The translations under genes and the position numbers were made by a program. Below are positions 50,077 to 60,728 of a stretch of 64,000 nt of DNA, in pieces. Source of the stretch: Leishmania infantum JPCM5 (lineage: Eukaryota > Euglenozoa > Kinetoplastea > Trypanosomatida > Trypanosomatidae); contig NC_009413.2 of NCBI RefSeq assembly GCF_000002875.2, forward strand, positions 677,323 to 741,322. Direction: 5' to 3'. Position 1 is the stretch's first letter, and every line of letters begins with the position of its first letter. The notes below the pieces were generated by a model. The model saw only the letters and a list, made by a program, of their open reading frames with translations. It ran no database searches and had not been told where the DNA came from.

Positions 50077-52431
50077 TCACGAAGCATTGGCAGCGGACAG
50101 CGCGTTCTCGCGTGCACAGCGCGGTTCCTGCGCGACGCGGCGCTCCAGCTGCGCCGCACGAGCTTGCTCTCGTGCTTTCATCTGCTCCACAACTACTGGC
50201 TTGCATTGCCGACGCAGCTGGTGCAACTGCTTCGGTGTGATAGCCATCGACTGGGCCAGGCGAACCAGCGCCGCCGCGTCGTAGAGACAAGCCGTTTGCC
50301 GGCGCAGGGTGATAAGAAGTTCGCCGGCATCGTCGCTGATGAGGAGGCCAGCGTCGTCGAGATACTTCAAAGTGGCAAGTGTGATTTCGAGGTGGGCGGG
50401 GGTGCGCTCGCCGGGGTTTGGCGTGCGGCAGAAGAGATAGTCCCACACGTGCAGCGCCGTCGCGATCGGGAACACGTTCACAAACAAGGACATGATCCAG
50501 TTCGCAACGAGCGTCTTCACTTGCAGACCCGCCTCGCGGAACTTTGCGGCTACGCGAGGTAGCTTCTTCTCCACAAGATGCTCCAGCACAGCCTGCTCAA
50601 CATTGGCTCCCAGCAGCGTTTCTCCATAAAAGTCGTTGGGCAGGAGCTCCTCAAATATATGCACGAGCAACCAAAACGTGCGCTCCTCGTCGTCCAGCAC
50701 GAGAAGCAGGAAAGCGGCTAGGAAGTTGAAGGACTGGCAGTAGCTTAGCAGCGGGTTGCGCCAGCACAACGCGTGCAGGACGTTGGTCAGTTTGTACGCT
50801 CCTACATCCTTGTCGGAGAAATAAGGGTGACCGGGGAAGGTTCGCTGTACATCAGCAGCGATGGCGCCCGCATTCGGCCCCGTCACATAGCCGTTGCACC
50901 GTAGTAGCTTGGCGCAGAAGTACTCGTTCTCGTCCACTTTCAGCGCCGTGCCGGTCAAGGTGAGCCACATGACGCCGCGCAGGTGGTGCGGAATTCCGCG
51001 CACCCGCGCTACGGCGCGCAGCTTCACAATGACTTCCGGCGAAGCGCTCGCCAGCAGCGAGACACCGCGGCAGAGATGGTACCACTTATCCTCTCGTTTG
51101 CGCTCCTCCTCGTCTCGGGTGGGCTGCGAAGCAACTTCGGCGTGCGCCACAGCCGGCTCACTCGGGGTCGGGAACCCAAGCCGCGGCACCGAGGACCAGT
51201 CCTGCACACTGCATACTGAAGTGACCGGGTACGGTGTTGGCTGCACTGCCTTCTCACCTTTCGGCGGGGAGAACAGCGTCGACGCCGTGGCCAGTGCCGC
51301 GCCGCTGTCGCTTGTGCACGGCCCGCAAGCACCGTTGCCGGCAGCAGAGCTCACCTGTCGAACGGAGACGATGGCGGCGCCACTGCCGCGTCGAGCACTC
51401 ACTGGCTGCTGCGAACTCATCGACGGCATCTCCGTCACTGGCGTGGAAGGTGTATGCCATGCAGCGCCTACCGCGGATGCTGCAGCTGCAACGGAGGTGC
51501 GTGCCATGCCGCCACCGCTGCTGAAGTCATCAAGCATCTTCATTTCCTCGTCGGCTACGCGGCGTATGAACTCAGAGTTGTGCACAAACATGGGGAACGG
51601 CGCTGCAGCGCTTTTATCTAAACTGCCATCCGTTCCATCCTTCGTCGTGACACACAAAGGCAGCATGTGGTTTTCAGTCCACGTTGACTCCATCGCGAGC
51701 GCCGCTGGCGCACTCGCCAGCGGGTGCTCATCCAGCGCGACGGTCACGCTGCGTCGCTCTACTGAGTTTGGTGAGCTGGTACAAGATGACGACGACTTCG
51801 CGCCCACCCCGCTTAAGACTGGCACTGGGTTGGGTGAAGACGAGAGGTGGCCCGGCAGCGCGGCAGGCAACGCCGCCCTTAGAGATGAGTTCGCCATCGA
51901 ACTCGAGGAAGGAGGAGAAGAAGGCGGAGAAGGGGAAGGTGCCGCGGATGCCGTACGGAATGCAGGCGACGCAGAGGGAGTCTGGAGCACGCATGAACCG
52001 ATGATGTCAGCCGCAACCGCCTCCGCTTGGCAACACGAACTCTGCCAAGCAGCCGAGGAGGACGATGAGCCGCTTGAGGGCATCGCGGTACCACTGAGGC
52101 GACCGACTCCGGTGCTGCCCTCCGCAGCTGGGGTAATGAAGTTGCCCCAATTGCCGCTGCGATCATGAAGGTGCTGGTCACGATGGTGGCAAAGGGAAGC
52201 TGCGCTTTCCGTGGGAGGCGGTGCTCGTGGCATGGTGCTGAGCTCGACGTCTGTTGACTCCGCTGCTGACGGCAGAGCCGATGCCCTGGTCGATCTCAGA
52301 AGAACCGGTGTGCCATGGGGGCGAGAAGGGTCGCGATGCAGTCCTGAAGAATGCGATGCGCAAGAGCGGTCGGCAAGAGTCTCGTCGCCGAGAGTAACAA
52401 GTGCGTGGATGGGTGAGTGCCGAGCAGACAT
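50077..52431 (-). CDS. TBC-domain Rab GTPase-activating protein, 784 aa
   Basis: The ATG at 52431 opens the frame. Residues 1-440 are Ser/Pro/Ala-rich and probably disordered. A TBC domain fills about 450-710. It includes Arg-Gly-Ile-Pro-His-His-Leu-Arg-Gly-Val-Met-Trp. The arginine-finger motif is Asp-Val-Gln-Arg-Thr-Phe-Pro-Gly-His-Pro-Tyr-Phe (Arg530), and the glutamine finger is Tyr-Cys-Gln-Ser-Phe-Asn (Gln566). Both catalytic residues are present, so it should accelerate GTP hydrolysis by a Rab through the dual-finger mechanism known for the family. The C-terminal 70 residues are helical and Arg/Gln-rich. The target Rab cannot be read from the sequence. Membrane-traffic genes nearby (Sec12-like, PROPPIN) are not evidence of joint action in kinetoplastids. 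Confidence 0.92.
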   Translation of the reverse strand: MSARHSPIHALVTLGDETLADRSCASHSSGLHRDPSRPHGTPVLLRSTRASALPSAAESTDVELSTMPRAPPPTESAASLCHHRDQHLHDRSGNWGNFITPAAEGSTGVGRLSGTAMPSSGSSSSSAAWQSSCCQAEAVAADIIGSCVLQTPSASPAFRTASAAPSPSPPSSPPSSSSMANSSLRAALPAALPGHLSSSPNPVPVLSGVGAKSSSSCTSSPNSVERRSVTVALDEHPLASAPAALAMESTWTENHMLPLCVTTKDGTDGSLDKSAAAPFPMFVHNSEFIRRVADEEMKMLDDFSSGGGMARTSVAAAASAVGAAWHTPSTPVTEMPSMSSQQPVSARRGSGAAIVSVRQVSSAAGNGACGPCTSDSGAALATASTLFSPPKGEKAVQPTPYPVTSVCSVQDWSSVPRLGFPTPSEPAVAHAEVASQPTRDEEERKREDKWYHLCRGVSLLASASPEVIVKLRAVARVRGIPHHLRGVMWLTLTGTALKVDENEYFCAKLLRCNGYVTGPNAGAIAADVQRTFPGHPYFSDKDVGAYKLTNVLHALCWRNPLLSYCQSFNFLAAFLLLVLDDEERTFWLLVHIFEELLPNDFYGETLLGANVEQAVLEHLVEKKLPRVAAKFREAGLQVKTLVANWIMSLFVNVFPIATALHVWDYLFCRTPNPGERTPAHLEITLATLKYLDDAGLLISDDAGELLITLRRQTACLYDAAALVRLAQSMAITPKQLHQLRRQCKPVVVEQMKAREQARAAQLERRVAQEPRCARENALSAANAS

Positions 52432-54142
52432 GAGCGGCGCGTTTCGACCCGCGTTGATGCAGATGTTTTCAGACTCGTGTGGCTGACGTCAGCACGCGCG
52501 TATCCCCGCTACATGCATGTGCGTGCGTGAGTGCTGACGCGCGATGTCTACGCCCCAGTGGGCAGGCCTGTGGGGGTGTGTGGGCCTATATGGATGGTCT
52601 AGACGAGAAGGGGGGAAAGAAAACTGGAGAAGAGTGTAATGACAGAGCGAATTGTGAAGTGAGGTGGGGTGGGAGGGGAGGGGGTGGCAATGAGAGATGG
52701 AGCGAGAGCGTGGCTGAACATAAGAAACGGCAAGAAAAAAGGTGGGCGGCAACGAAAACACATGCGCGAGCCCGTTTATGGCAACGCTGTAGATGCAAAT
52801 GTGTGAAGAGTCTATGGCTGTGTTGTTGAAGTTCTACAGTGAAGAGGCGGGCGCAGACCCCGGTAGATATAGGGAGAGGAGACAGGGGGAGGGGTGGGAA
52901 GGATGAGCGTAGAGCAAAACGGAGTCGGAAACTGTGGCGGGTAAGCCTTTGAGAGTGCACGTGTGTGCGTGTGTGTGTGTGTGTGTGCTTGAGAGTCAGC
53001 ACAGTTTCCCCCCTCTGTGTGCCCCTTTTCTTGAGTCAGTCATGGGCGGTGTCTTCGTCGGTTTGGTTCATGTTGCTCCTGAGGTTTCCATTAAGGCAAC
53101 CCCCGTCTTCTTCGATCCAGTAGGCAGTAGAGAGTGAAGGACAGCAAACGAGGGGGAGAAAGAAAAAGGAGAGGGGGGACAAAGGAAAAAAAAAGGACGA
53201 TACTGCTAATAACGATTAGGGTGAAAGTAGGGAGAGAGGGCGAAGAGATCTCGGGTGCAGCGGGGGAGAGGGCGAAAGCGGACTACCAGCCTGGCCATCA
53301 CCGCGCACCCTCTGCCCTGTGTCTCCTTCCTTAGCCTTCATCGACACACATACAGGCACCATTGTGCCCCTAAAACAGAGCTGAAGCGAAAATATACACA
53401 AAGCAGGAAGGCTCTGTGGAAACAAGTGGCTACAAAATCCATGAAAGGAAGTGAAACACACAGACAGCGGGGAGAGAGAGGAGAGACGCACAATATGCCG
53501 TGCGCATCAGACAAAATTACAAACTACAACAGGAGGTGTAGCTGTGCGCATTACGTATCGCCTAGAGGCAGCAGAGCACCACCCCAGCAAGGCATCAGGA
53601 AGCGTGAAGCCGCATCGACGTTACCTGTCGCCTCCGCGAAAAAACAAAACGTGCCCGCGATGCCGCGAAGGCGATGCGGCAAAGAGGGCCGTACACACGC
53701 GCACACGCACACGCACACAAGAGTGGAGTAGGCTAGGCGCAAGACAGTGATGAAAAGATGAACGACAGCACACGCAGGATGGCACACGGCACTTCCTCTT
53801 AGTAAATTCCGAAAAGCAAGCGAAAGAAGAGTACGAGGGGAGGGAGGGGTAGGGAGAAGTGGCAGTGCCCCAAGGCGACAGAAGAGCGCAGGTGTCCTAC
53901 GCACCCGTGCGAGTGACCTCAATCTGCCCTTTGCCACACATGCACAGTGACACACGCGTAAGAAGACACGGCCGCCCCAAGCAGCCACCCCGCGATGGTT
54001 GCCCTTTCCTCACCCGACGTCAAGATACTGAAGGATGACGTAGGAAAGGCTCCTTCGACGCTCAACCTCCAAAGTTTCCGTGGAGCGGATAAAGTCACCA
54101 CGGAGAGCGCAAGCCGCTGCACTTCAGTGGCTTACTTACCTC
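52432..54142. other. Intergenic spacer
   Basis: No gene is supported. It contains a GT microsatellite (52969-52987), GA-rich tracts at 53140-53200, and CA repeats near 53697-53718. It joins the 5' flank of the TBC gene to the 3' flank of the M20 gene. Confidence 0.5.
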
Positions 54143-55347
54143 TTACAGGTTGCCGGCACCGCAGTAGCTCGGGTCCGTGTACAGACGCACCAGGGCCATC
54201 GTGAACTCAGTGCTTTTTTCCATCTGGTCCACGAGAACGTACTCGTTCGGCAGATGCGCCATCGCCTGAGGGCCCGGACCCACAATCACCGTTGAGACAC
54301 CCAGACGTCCTCAAAGTAGCCGCCCTCCGTGCTACCACCCGTCTTGTACGTCCTTGTAGCCTTCCGGAGCATCAAGGCTTTCTGCGTCACAGAAGCAGCT
54401 TCTTTGCCGTTAAAGGCAGGCATGCTCAAGGGACGCGTCACCTTTACCTCAGCATCGGGGTACTCCTCACGCATTGCAGGCAGCACGTGATCGTTCACGT
54501 ACGAACGCACACGCCGCTCGATGGCGTCCGGTGTCTCGTTGTCTGTAATGCGCGCAGTGACCACAAATTCGCACTGCGCAGGGACCGTGTTCACAGCATT
54601 GCCGCCCTTGATCAACCCAGTCGTGATACAGGGAAACGGACATGCGTATTCAGGGTCCTGGCGGCCGTTCTTGCGCAGGTCCACCGCGATCTCGCGCACC
54701 TTTGTGATGATTTGCGCAGCATACTCGATCGCGTTGCAGCTTGTGTTCATGAGCGCCATCGACGAGTGAATCGCCTTTCCCTGCACAGATACGCTCCACT
54801 GAGTAAAGCCCTTCGAGCCAACGTAAACGTTCATGTCCGTCGGTTCACCGATGAGGCAGGCGTCCGCCAGGAACCCATGTGCCTTCAGATATTCGATCAA
54901 GTACGGCACGCCGGTGCAGCCCACTTCCTCGTCGAATGAGAAGGCGTAGTGCACGGGCTTCACACGATTCATTCTCAGGAACTGTGGCGTCAGCGCCAGC
55001 ACAACGGCCAGGAAGCCCTTCATGTCGCAGGCTCCGCGGCCAAACAGCTTGCCGTCCTTCTCCACCATCGTGAACGGGTCGCTGTCCCACTTCTGCCCAT
55101 CCACCGGCACAACGTCCGTGTGGCCTGAAAGCACGATGCCGCCCTGCATCGCGCCGTTCTCGCCGGGAAGCGTCGCCCACAGGTTGGCATGCGTCTTCTC
55201 CGGGTTGTATACGAACGTCGACGCAACGCCGACGGACCTCAGGTAGTCGCGCACGTACTCCACCATCGGCAAGTTCGAGTTGCGACTCGTCGTGTCGAAA
55301 CTGATGATCTTTGCCAGCCACTCGCGGAACGTCGCCGGATAGGACAT
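54143..55347 (-). pseudogene. Acetylornithine-deacetylase-like M20 metallopeptidase, frameshifted near its 3' end
   Basis: Start ATG at 55347 (MSYPATFREWLAK). Metal and catalytic residues of M20/ArgE enzymes are seen: His76 and Asp78 in Ser-Gly-His-Thr-Asp-Val-Val, Asp107 in Gly-Arg-Gly-Ala-Cys-Asp-Met-Lys, and Glu139-Glu140. Gly-Glu-Pro-Thr follows. The dimerisation domain spans about 175-300. After Gly-Tyr-Phe-Glu-Asp-Val the frame meets a stop at 54286, giving 353 residues. One base appears to be missing near 54303. In the next frame the protein continues to a TAA at 54143 with Val-Gly-Pro-Gly-Pro and Ala-His-Leu-Pro-Asn-Glu, the last metal-binding His of the family. With the shift allowed for, the length is about 401, normal for ArgE-like hydrolases. 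As read here the product lacks that His and should be inactive. A sequencing error is a strong alternative. Confidence 0.85.
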
Positions 55348-56225
55348 GGTGAGGCACCAATTGTGTTTTCGGTAAAGGGGAACGAACAGGAAACCGACGT
55401 GAGATGCTGAGGTGGCCGATACGGAGGTGCACAACGTATGAAGGGAGCGGAGGCGGGTGCTGGAGAGCGATCCTAGCGGTTGCAACCCGAGTGCAGAGAG
55501 AAGAGATGTCGTTCGCGTTGTTTGACGTGTAGTTGCTCTTTTGTGGTTTTCATGGTTTGAGAACGCTAGTCGGAGAATGGAGCACCATCATGGGCAGGAC
55601 GTGAGAGAGAAAGAGAGACAGAGATACACACGTAGCGACGGTGGAAAGGAGGGCATCAAGCCAGTGTCAGGCCGCAAGTGTGGAGATGCATGGTCGATGA
55701 AGAGGGAGATCAGCACGAGAGGGTCACTGAATGGCTCGCGTAGACGCAGAGAGAGGAGTACAGCCACGAATCTCGCCACGGCGGCGTGCCACTACCCGTA
55801 CCGACCCACAACAGCATCGTGAGGTAGGCCAAACAAAACCAAGCACCGCACGCAGCCAACAGAAAAGGCAAGCGCGCGTGGCTCGTGGCGTGGGCGTGCA
55901 CGTGGGTCATGGCTGCACCACTTGCTCGGTGGTATCCGCAAGACACTCGAGATGCATATCGAAAGCTTCAAAAAGTGGTAGTAGCCAAGGCTAATGGGGG
56001 TGTGGTGCGAGGGGTGGGGAGAGGGCGGTAGAGTTGGGCAAGCACATGAGGGGGGGGCGGGTAGGATGGGGACAAAACGAACGAAGAAAACAAGAGCGTG
56101 ACAAAGGCAAGGAAACATACGAAACAGCCAACGCGGAGCGCGCGGACACAGGAAGAAAGCAGAGTGGTTAAGACCAGCATCGCGGCACCGCTGCCGCGAT
56201 GATTGATGCATGCATGCAGGGCTCG
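55348..56225. other. Intergenic spacer
   Basis: No gene is supported. The frame extending the M20 CDS to 55485 is taken as 5'UTR. A GA run at 55600-55620 is a pyrimidine tract on the coding strand and a candidate trans-splicing signal for the M20 gene. Confidence 0.5.
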
Positions 56226-58115
56226 CTACACGACGACGTAGTGGCATCCTTCCTCTCCTTTATCGGCAGGCGAAACGGTGCCACCTGAGCGGCCGCGGTT
56301 AGGCGACGGCAACGGAAAGCACGTGAGACTTCCCACGCAGAGCCGTGGCGATGGCGTCGCAGATTTCGACGGCGCTGTCGAAGCGGCGTGTTGCAGCTGC
56401 ACCTCCGTAGACTGCACTTGCGCCACCCAAACTGTTCTTCCGTCGGCGGCAAAGCCGCTCTCGCAGTGCAGCCACCCGTCGTTGGCGGCTGCCCCCGCAC
56501 CTGGCGGGGCACTGCTGCTCTCTGCATAGGAGCTGGAATAGTTGGCCCTGGATGACCCAGCTGCAGCTGCCATCACGGCGCTACCCAGTCGCCGCGGAGT
56601 AGATTTCGCCGAGGCAGCACTGGCGCTCGCAGCTGGGTGAGGCATCAAGTTCACCTTGTGCTTGCACTCAGCTCGTACTTTGCTCGCTCCTGCAGCGCCG
56701 CCAATCACCGTAGGCGAGCGCGCACCGTGAGCAGGAAGCGATGACGAAACCCTTGCCTCCCTCGCCGACTCCCAGGATTGAACGATGGCTGCGCAGTCGA
56801 AGACGTGTAGCGTTCCATTGGCGCTGAGGGCGGCGATCCGGTGCGCGTCTTGCTGCACCGCGAGCGAGAGCACCGCGGCAGGGCGGTGGCCCCGCTGTAG
56901 CTCTACCAGCAACGCACCAGTAAGACTGTCAAAGAGCTTCACGGTTGTGCCAAGCTCCGAGGCGGTGGCCAGCAGTCGACCATCTGGGCGAAAACGCAGA
57001 TGTGTCACGGCATGGTGATGCGCTGGGATGGTGCGCTGCTCCATGGGCGGCGTGGCAGCACCAAAGGCGCCACTGGTCGTCGCATTGGCCGCTGCCGCCG
57101 TGGTGCTTAGGGAAGTTCGCCCAGGGCCGACGGCTGCGGACACCCCCGAGGCCTGTCTGCCACCGTCTCCTGTTTGCGCTTGTCGGCGTGATGTAGACGG
57201 TACACAATGTAGCGTTAGCACCGTCACATCACCACCGTACCCGCGTGCAGATTGAGGGAAGGCGACGGCGTACGATGTGCCACCGCCCGCCTTCCGCGAC
57301 GGCACCGCCGCCGAGAGGTCCAGCACTCCACGTGGGTTCAGAGGTTTGTACATGCTCTGCTGTCGAATATACCGCAAAGTGCGGAGGTCGACGAGGTGAA
57401 AGAGGTCAACAGCTGCCACGAGGAGGACAGACGAGTTCGCCCTCAGCGCCAGCACCGGTGACCCGCAGAAGTGCAGCGCGGCTAGGCAAGTGCCACTGGT
57501 AGCGTCGAACAGGTATACATAGCGTCGGCACTCAGCCTCAGCGGCTACGAGGGCCGAGACGTTGGCTGGGTCTTCTGCTGGCATAGGCGACTCGGGCAGC
57601 TCCTCGTCACCAGGTGACGAAGCAGCGGCGTCTGCGCCAACGCCAGAGCCGCTGTTGCTACTGCTGCTCGCCGGTGGCGCGGCTTCAGCATCGTGACTCT
57701 GCCCCTCGTCCACTCGTGTCACGGCTACCGTGGACGGCACAAACACCGGTGGACGAGCTCGAAACACGACAGCGACAAGGGCACTGTCGCCAGCCATTGT
57801 CGCCGTGTATACGGGCGTGCGCCAGAGCGCGGTAGGCGGGGCAGTACCATCGGCACTGCCAGCACTGTCCGAGGTGGGTTCAGAAGATACCGCGGCGGTG
57901 GAAGGAGGGCGGGGGTGCAGCGGCTGCACCACTGCCCCCCCGCGCTGCTCGCACGCCGTCATGAGCTTATATGCCCTGGCACCCGCCACAGTCGACAGGA
58001 CAGCGACGGTGCAGGACGGGTTGAGTGCGCAGGCAGAGGGGTAAAAGCGGCGCCGTCCCTCCGCCATTCGGTGCGCCTCTGCGGTATTGAACGCAGCGCT
58101 GAATGAGATTTCCAT
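56226..58115 (-). CDS. PROPPIN (Atg18/WIPI-like) WD-repeat phosphoinositide-binding protein, 629 aa
   Basis: The start is placed at the ATG at 58115 (Met-Glu-Ile-Ser-Phe-Ser-Ala-Ala-Phe-Asn-Thr), which fits the first propeller strand of the family. The frame continues to 58310 without support. The diagnostic part is at about 380-435: Leu-Leu-Ala-Thr-Ala-Ser-Glu-Leu-Gly-Thr-Thr-Val-Lys-Leu-Phe-Asp, then Leu-Gln-Arg-Gly (406-409), then Ala-Leu-Ser-Ala-Asn-Gly-Thr-Leu-His-Val-Phe. In Atg18/WIPI proteins this site is Phe/Leu-Arg-Arg-Gly, and its two arginines bind PI3P/PI(3,5)P2. Here the first Arg is Gln. Ser/Ala/Asp/Glu-rich inserts (about 130-190 and 320-360) and a Ser-rich 440-545 segment make it longer than usual (350-500). 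The expected role is autophagy or endolysosomal membrane recruitment. Confidence 0.75.
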   Translation of the reverse strand: MEISFSAAFNTAEAHRMAEGRRRFYPSACALNPSCTVAVLSTVAGARAYKLMTACEQRGGAVVQPLHPRPPSTAAVSSEPTSDSAGSADGTAPPTALWRTPVYTATMAGDSALVAVVFRARPPVFVPSTVAVTRVDEGQSHDAEAAPPASSSSNSGSGVGADAAASSPGDEELPESPMPAEDPANVSALVAAEAECRRYVYLFDATSGTCLAALHFCGSPVLALRANSSVLLVAAVDLFHLVDLRTLRYIRQQSMYKPLNPRGVLDLSAAVPSRKAGGGTSYAVAFPQSARGYGGDVTVLTLHCVPSTSRRQAQTGDGGRQASGVSAAVGPGRTSLSTTAAAANATTSGAFGAATPPMEQRTIPAHHHAVTHLRFRPDGRLLATASELGTTVKLFDSLTGALLVELQRGHRPAAVLSLAVQQDAHRIAALSANGTLHVFDCAAIVQSWESAREARVSSSLPAHGARSPTVIGGAAGASKVRAECKHKVNLMPHPAASASAASAKSTPRRLGSAVMAAAAGSSRANYSSSYAESSSAPPGAGAAANDGWLHCESGFAADGRTVWVAQVQSTEVQLQHAASTAPSKSATPSPRLCVGSLTCFPLPSPNRGRSGGTVSPADKGEEGCHYVVV

Positions 58116-59525
58116 GATCGCGATGGGGAACGAAGTTGCTGCCCTCCTTGACGCTGTAAAAGAGCTTGTTTGCGTGTATCCTTTTGGTGCCTCGATGAAT
58201 TCAGCGCGGAAGAGAGGAGGAGAGAACGAGAGAGGGCGGACAAGGCGATCCGTCCACTCGCACAGACGAGGCAACACATCCACCGGAACGTCAGAGAGAG
58301 AGAGAAACACGCACCAGCCTGCGAGTAGCAGCCCTTAAAACTATACGCACCCTGCCCGGATGCGAAACAAGGAGAATTCGGCGTGTCGCTCTGCCCGGCC
58401 ATAGCAGGCATGTGCGTGGCCGGCACACGCGAGAGAAAAGATGACGAAGGTAGAGAGAAACAGAAAGCAGGAGGAAAGGGCGAGAGGGGAACGTGAGGCC
58501 CGTCGGCCGCAGGAAAGACGCGGAGACTATCTGGTATGAGGAGGGAACGGGAGGGTGCCGCGCATTCCCCAAACCTTCCCCTCGCCTTCGAACCCAAGCA
58601 CCAAGGCGCACACATGCGCGCGCCATGGCGCTTTTCCTCGCAGCACCTCGAAGACAGAAAGAGACTACCGCGTGCAGCGGTGTAACGGAGTTGTGACCCT
58701 GCTGCAGCGCAAGGAGCGTTCCGCGAGTGAGGCCAGATGAAGATGGTGATGGAAGCAACGGCGAGCCTAGCGATGCGTGACCACCCTTCGCAACTCTCCC
58801 CCCTTCGAAGCATAGAATCAAGCACAGACAGTGAGACGCGCATACGCGTACACGCTTAAGCGTAGAGAAAAGCACGCGCGCGTACTCTTCCTTCCTGAGC
58901 TGTACGCAGCCAGCGCCCACGCGATTATGCACCACTGCCTCCACCCCCTGTTCTTACTCACCCCCCCCACAATGCTCTCCCCTTCATACGCGCCATACCG
59001 AAACACACACGCACACATGCAAACACATACACGCCAATACGCGTTGCCAGCGATGGCTGCAGACATGGCGTGGATGTGTACAGTGGCACGAGGGAGGGAG
59101 GGAGGGAGGAGGGGAGGGGGTAGGTGCTTAGAACAGAGGGAAAAAGACAGCGGTAGTAGACATCACACAAATGGAATAGGGGGCAAGTACAAGCTGGCAG
59201 TCAGGCACGTGTAACAACGAGTAACCACAGGATCACTCTCCACAACGCGCCTCGAGCACGCCCCTGCGTTGCCATTCCGTCTCTTGAAGCACGCGCTTCT
59301 GACCGCCAGCTCTCTCGGCCTCGCCAAGCGTCAATGCACTGATGATGCAGCGTGAGGTAGGAAAGGCGCATCGCTCTCTGCGCATGTGCCTGTGCCCGTT
59401 CCTGTGCCTGTGTGATGTCGTGTATGTGTGTTACGCACGCGCGCGATCGAGTGACAGCCTGTGATAGAGACACTGAAGTCACAGGGGGTGGCCACCGATC
59501 CTTGGTGCACGTGAATTCCTTGCCG
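58116..59525. other. Intergenic spacer
   Basis: No gene is supported. GGGA repeats at 59088-59122 and a GA-rich stretch at 58208-58235 (pyrimidine tract on the coding strand, about 95 nt upstream of the PROPPIN start) are the only features noted. Confidence 0.5.
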
Positions 59526-60728
59526 TCAAATCTCTGGTGGGGCTTCGAAGAGCATGTTCGATGCACGGTCGATGCTGCGGTGACACAGGTAGAAGGCAAC
59601 CTTGCACTGTTCGTAGGTGAAGCCCAACTCCGTCAGAGCCTGGATCTTTTTCTCATCCTCCTCAGAAGGGACCCGGGACAGGATGAATTCCTTGTCTGAC
59701 TGCCGCTTCGCCTTGCCAATGCGTGCGCTGCCGCTGGCGTTGCCGTCGCCGTCGCCCACTTCTTCCACGTGCATCCCGCTCGCCTCCAGTTCAGCAAGGT
59801 CGGCTGCGTCAAAATCGCCGCTGTCGCCGCTGCGGGCCGCCGAGGTGATGTAGCTCTGAAACAGCGCACTCATCTGCTCCGCTGTCTCCTCGTCCATCTC
59901 CTCATCTTCCTCCCCCGTGGACCACTCCAGCGAGCCCCCCTCATCCTCGTCCTCATCGCCACCCATGGTGCCGCCGTGCAACATGCTCTGCGCGGCTTTG
60001 GTGAGCTGCTCATTGTTCATGAGTGTGACAAAGGTCTCCTGGTTTTGCACAATCACCTGGAACAGGGAGGGGTGATTCCGCTCGATCCGCTCCATGACGG
60101 CCTGCGGGTTGGCCAGGAACTCCTGCCGCAGCACCGTCAGATCTGGAACCACTTCCCGCAAGGCAGCGAACAAGTCATTCTGCCCCTTGGCGTCGCCGTC
60201 CTCTTCGGAGTCATCCGCGTCGTCCTCCTCGTCCAGTTCGCTCTCCTCCTCCTCGGCGTCCTCATCCTCGCTCGCAATGACGGCGGGGGCGTCCACCTCG
60301 CCCCTCGACTCGATACGCACACGCTTCGTTGCGGGGACCTCGGATGACGAGGCCTCACTCGCGGTCACCGCTGCCGCACCGGCCGCGCTCAGCGAGCTGT
60401 AATTCTTCGGCACCACCGTCAAGTGATCGCCTTCCTGCAACCCGCACTCCGTCAGCAGCTTCTTTTCGTCACCAAAGTCCACCACCGCGGAGGCCGCAGA
60501 TGGAGATGAGCTTGGCGCCGCTGAGTCGCTCTCGGTGGCGCCCTCGTGGCGATCGAAGCGAAACTCAAAGGCCACAACCTTGAGCCGAAACTGGATGGCG
60601 ACAGTGGCGCGCAGGTTCTGCACAGTCGCCCTCGGGTTGGCCACCGTGATTTCCTTCGTCACTGCCTCACTCTCTGCCAGGAGAGACGAGTTGACGGAGG
60701 AGACGAGGCAAGTCACGGTGAACTTCAT
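59526..60728 (-). CDS. Rad23-like ubiquitin receptor (UbL-like N-terminus, XPC-binding domain, one UBA), 400 aa
   Basis: The ATG at 60728 (MKFTVTCLVSSVNS) starts a ubiquitin-like fold of about 110 residues ending Leu-Gln-Glu-Gly-Asp-His-Leu-Thr-Val-Val-Pro. An upstream in-frame ATG at 60764 is possible. An acidic linker (about 155-185) follows. Next is Leu-Arg-Gln-Glu-Phe-Leu-Ala-Asn-Pro-Gln-Ala-Val-Met-Glu-Arg-Ile (about 210-225), with Asn-His-Pro-Ser-Leu-Phe-Gln, the XPC-binding (STI1-like) domain. A second acidic, Gly-rich linker precedes a C-terminal UBA (about 355-398) with Leu-Thr-Glu-Leu-Gly-Phe and Asn-Met-Leu-Phe-Glu. Rad23 proteins bring ubiquitinated clients to the proteasome and stabilise XPC in DNA repair. 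The internal UBA usual in Rad23 is not seen between the ubiquitin-like and XPC-binding domains. A ubiquilin-type relative is the alternative. Confidence 0.82.
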   Translation of the reverse strand: MKFTVTCLVSSVNSSLLAESEAVTKEITVANPRATVQNLRATVAIQFRLKVVAFEFRFDRHEGATESDSAAPSSSPSAASAVVDFGDEKKLLTECGLQEGDHLTVVPKNYSSLSAAGAAAVTASEASSSEVPATKRVRIESRGEVDAPAVIASEDEDAEEEESELDEEDDADDSEEDGDAKGQNDLFAALREVVPDLTVLRQEFLANPQAVMERIERNHPSLFQVIVQNQETFVTLMNNEQLTKAAQSMLHGGTMGGDEDEDEGGSLEWSTGEEDEEMDEETAEQMSALFQSYITSAARSGDSGDFDAADLAELEASGMHVEEVGDGDGNASGSARIGKAKRQSDKEFILSRVPSEEDEKKIQALTELGFTYEQCKVAFYLCHRSIDRASNMLFEAPPEI

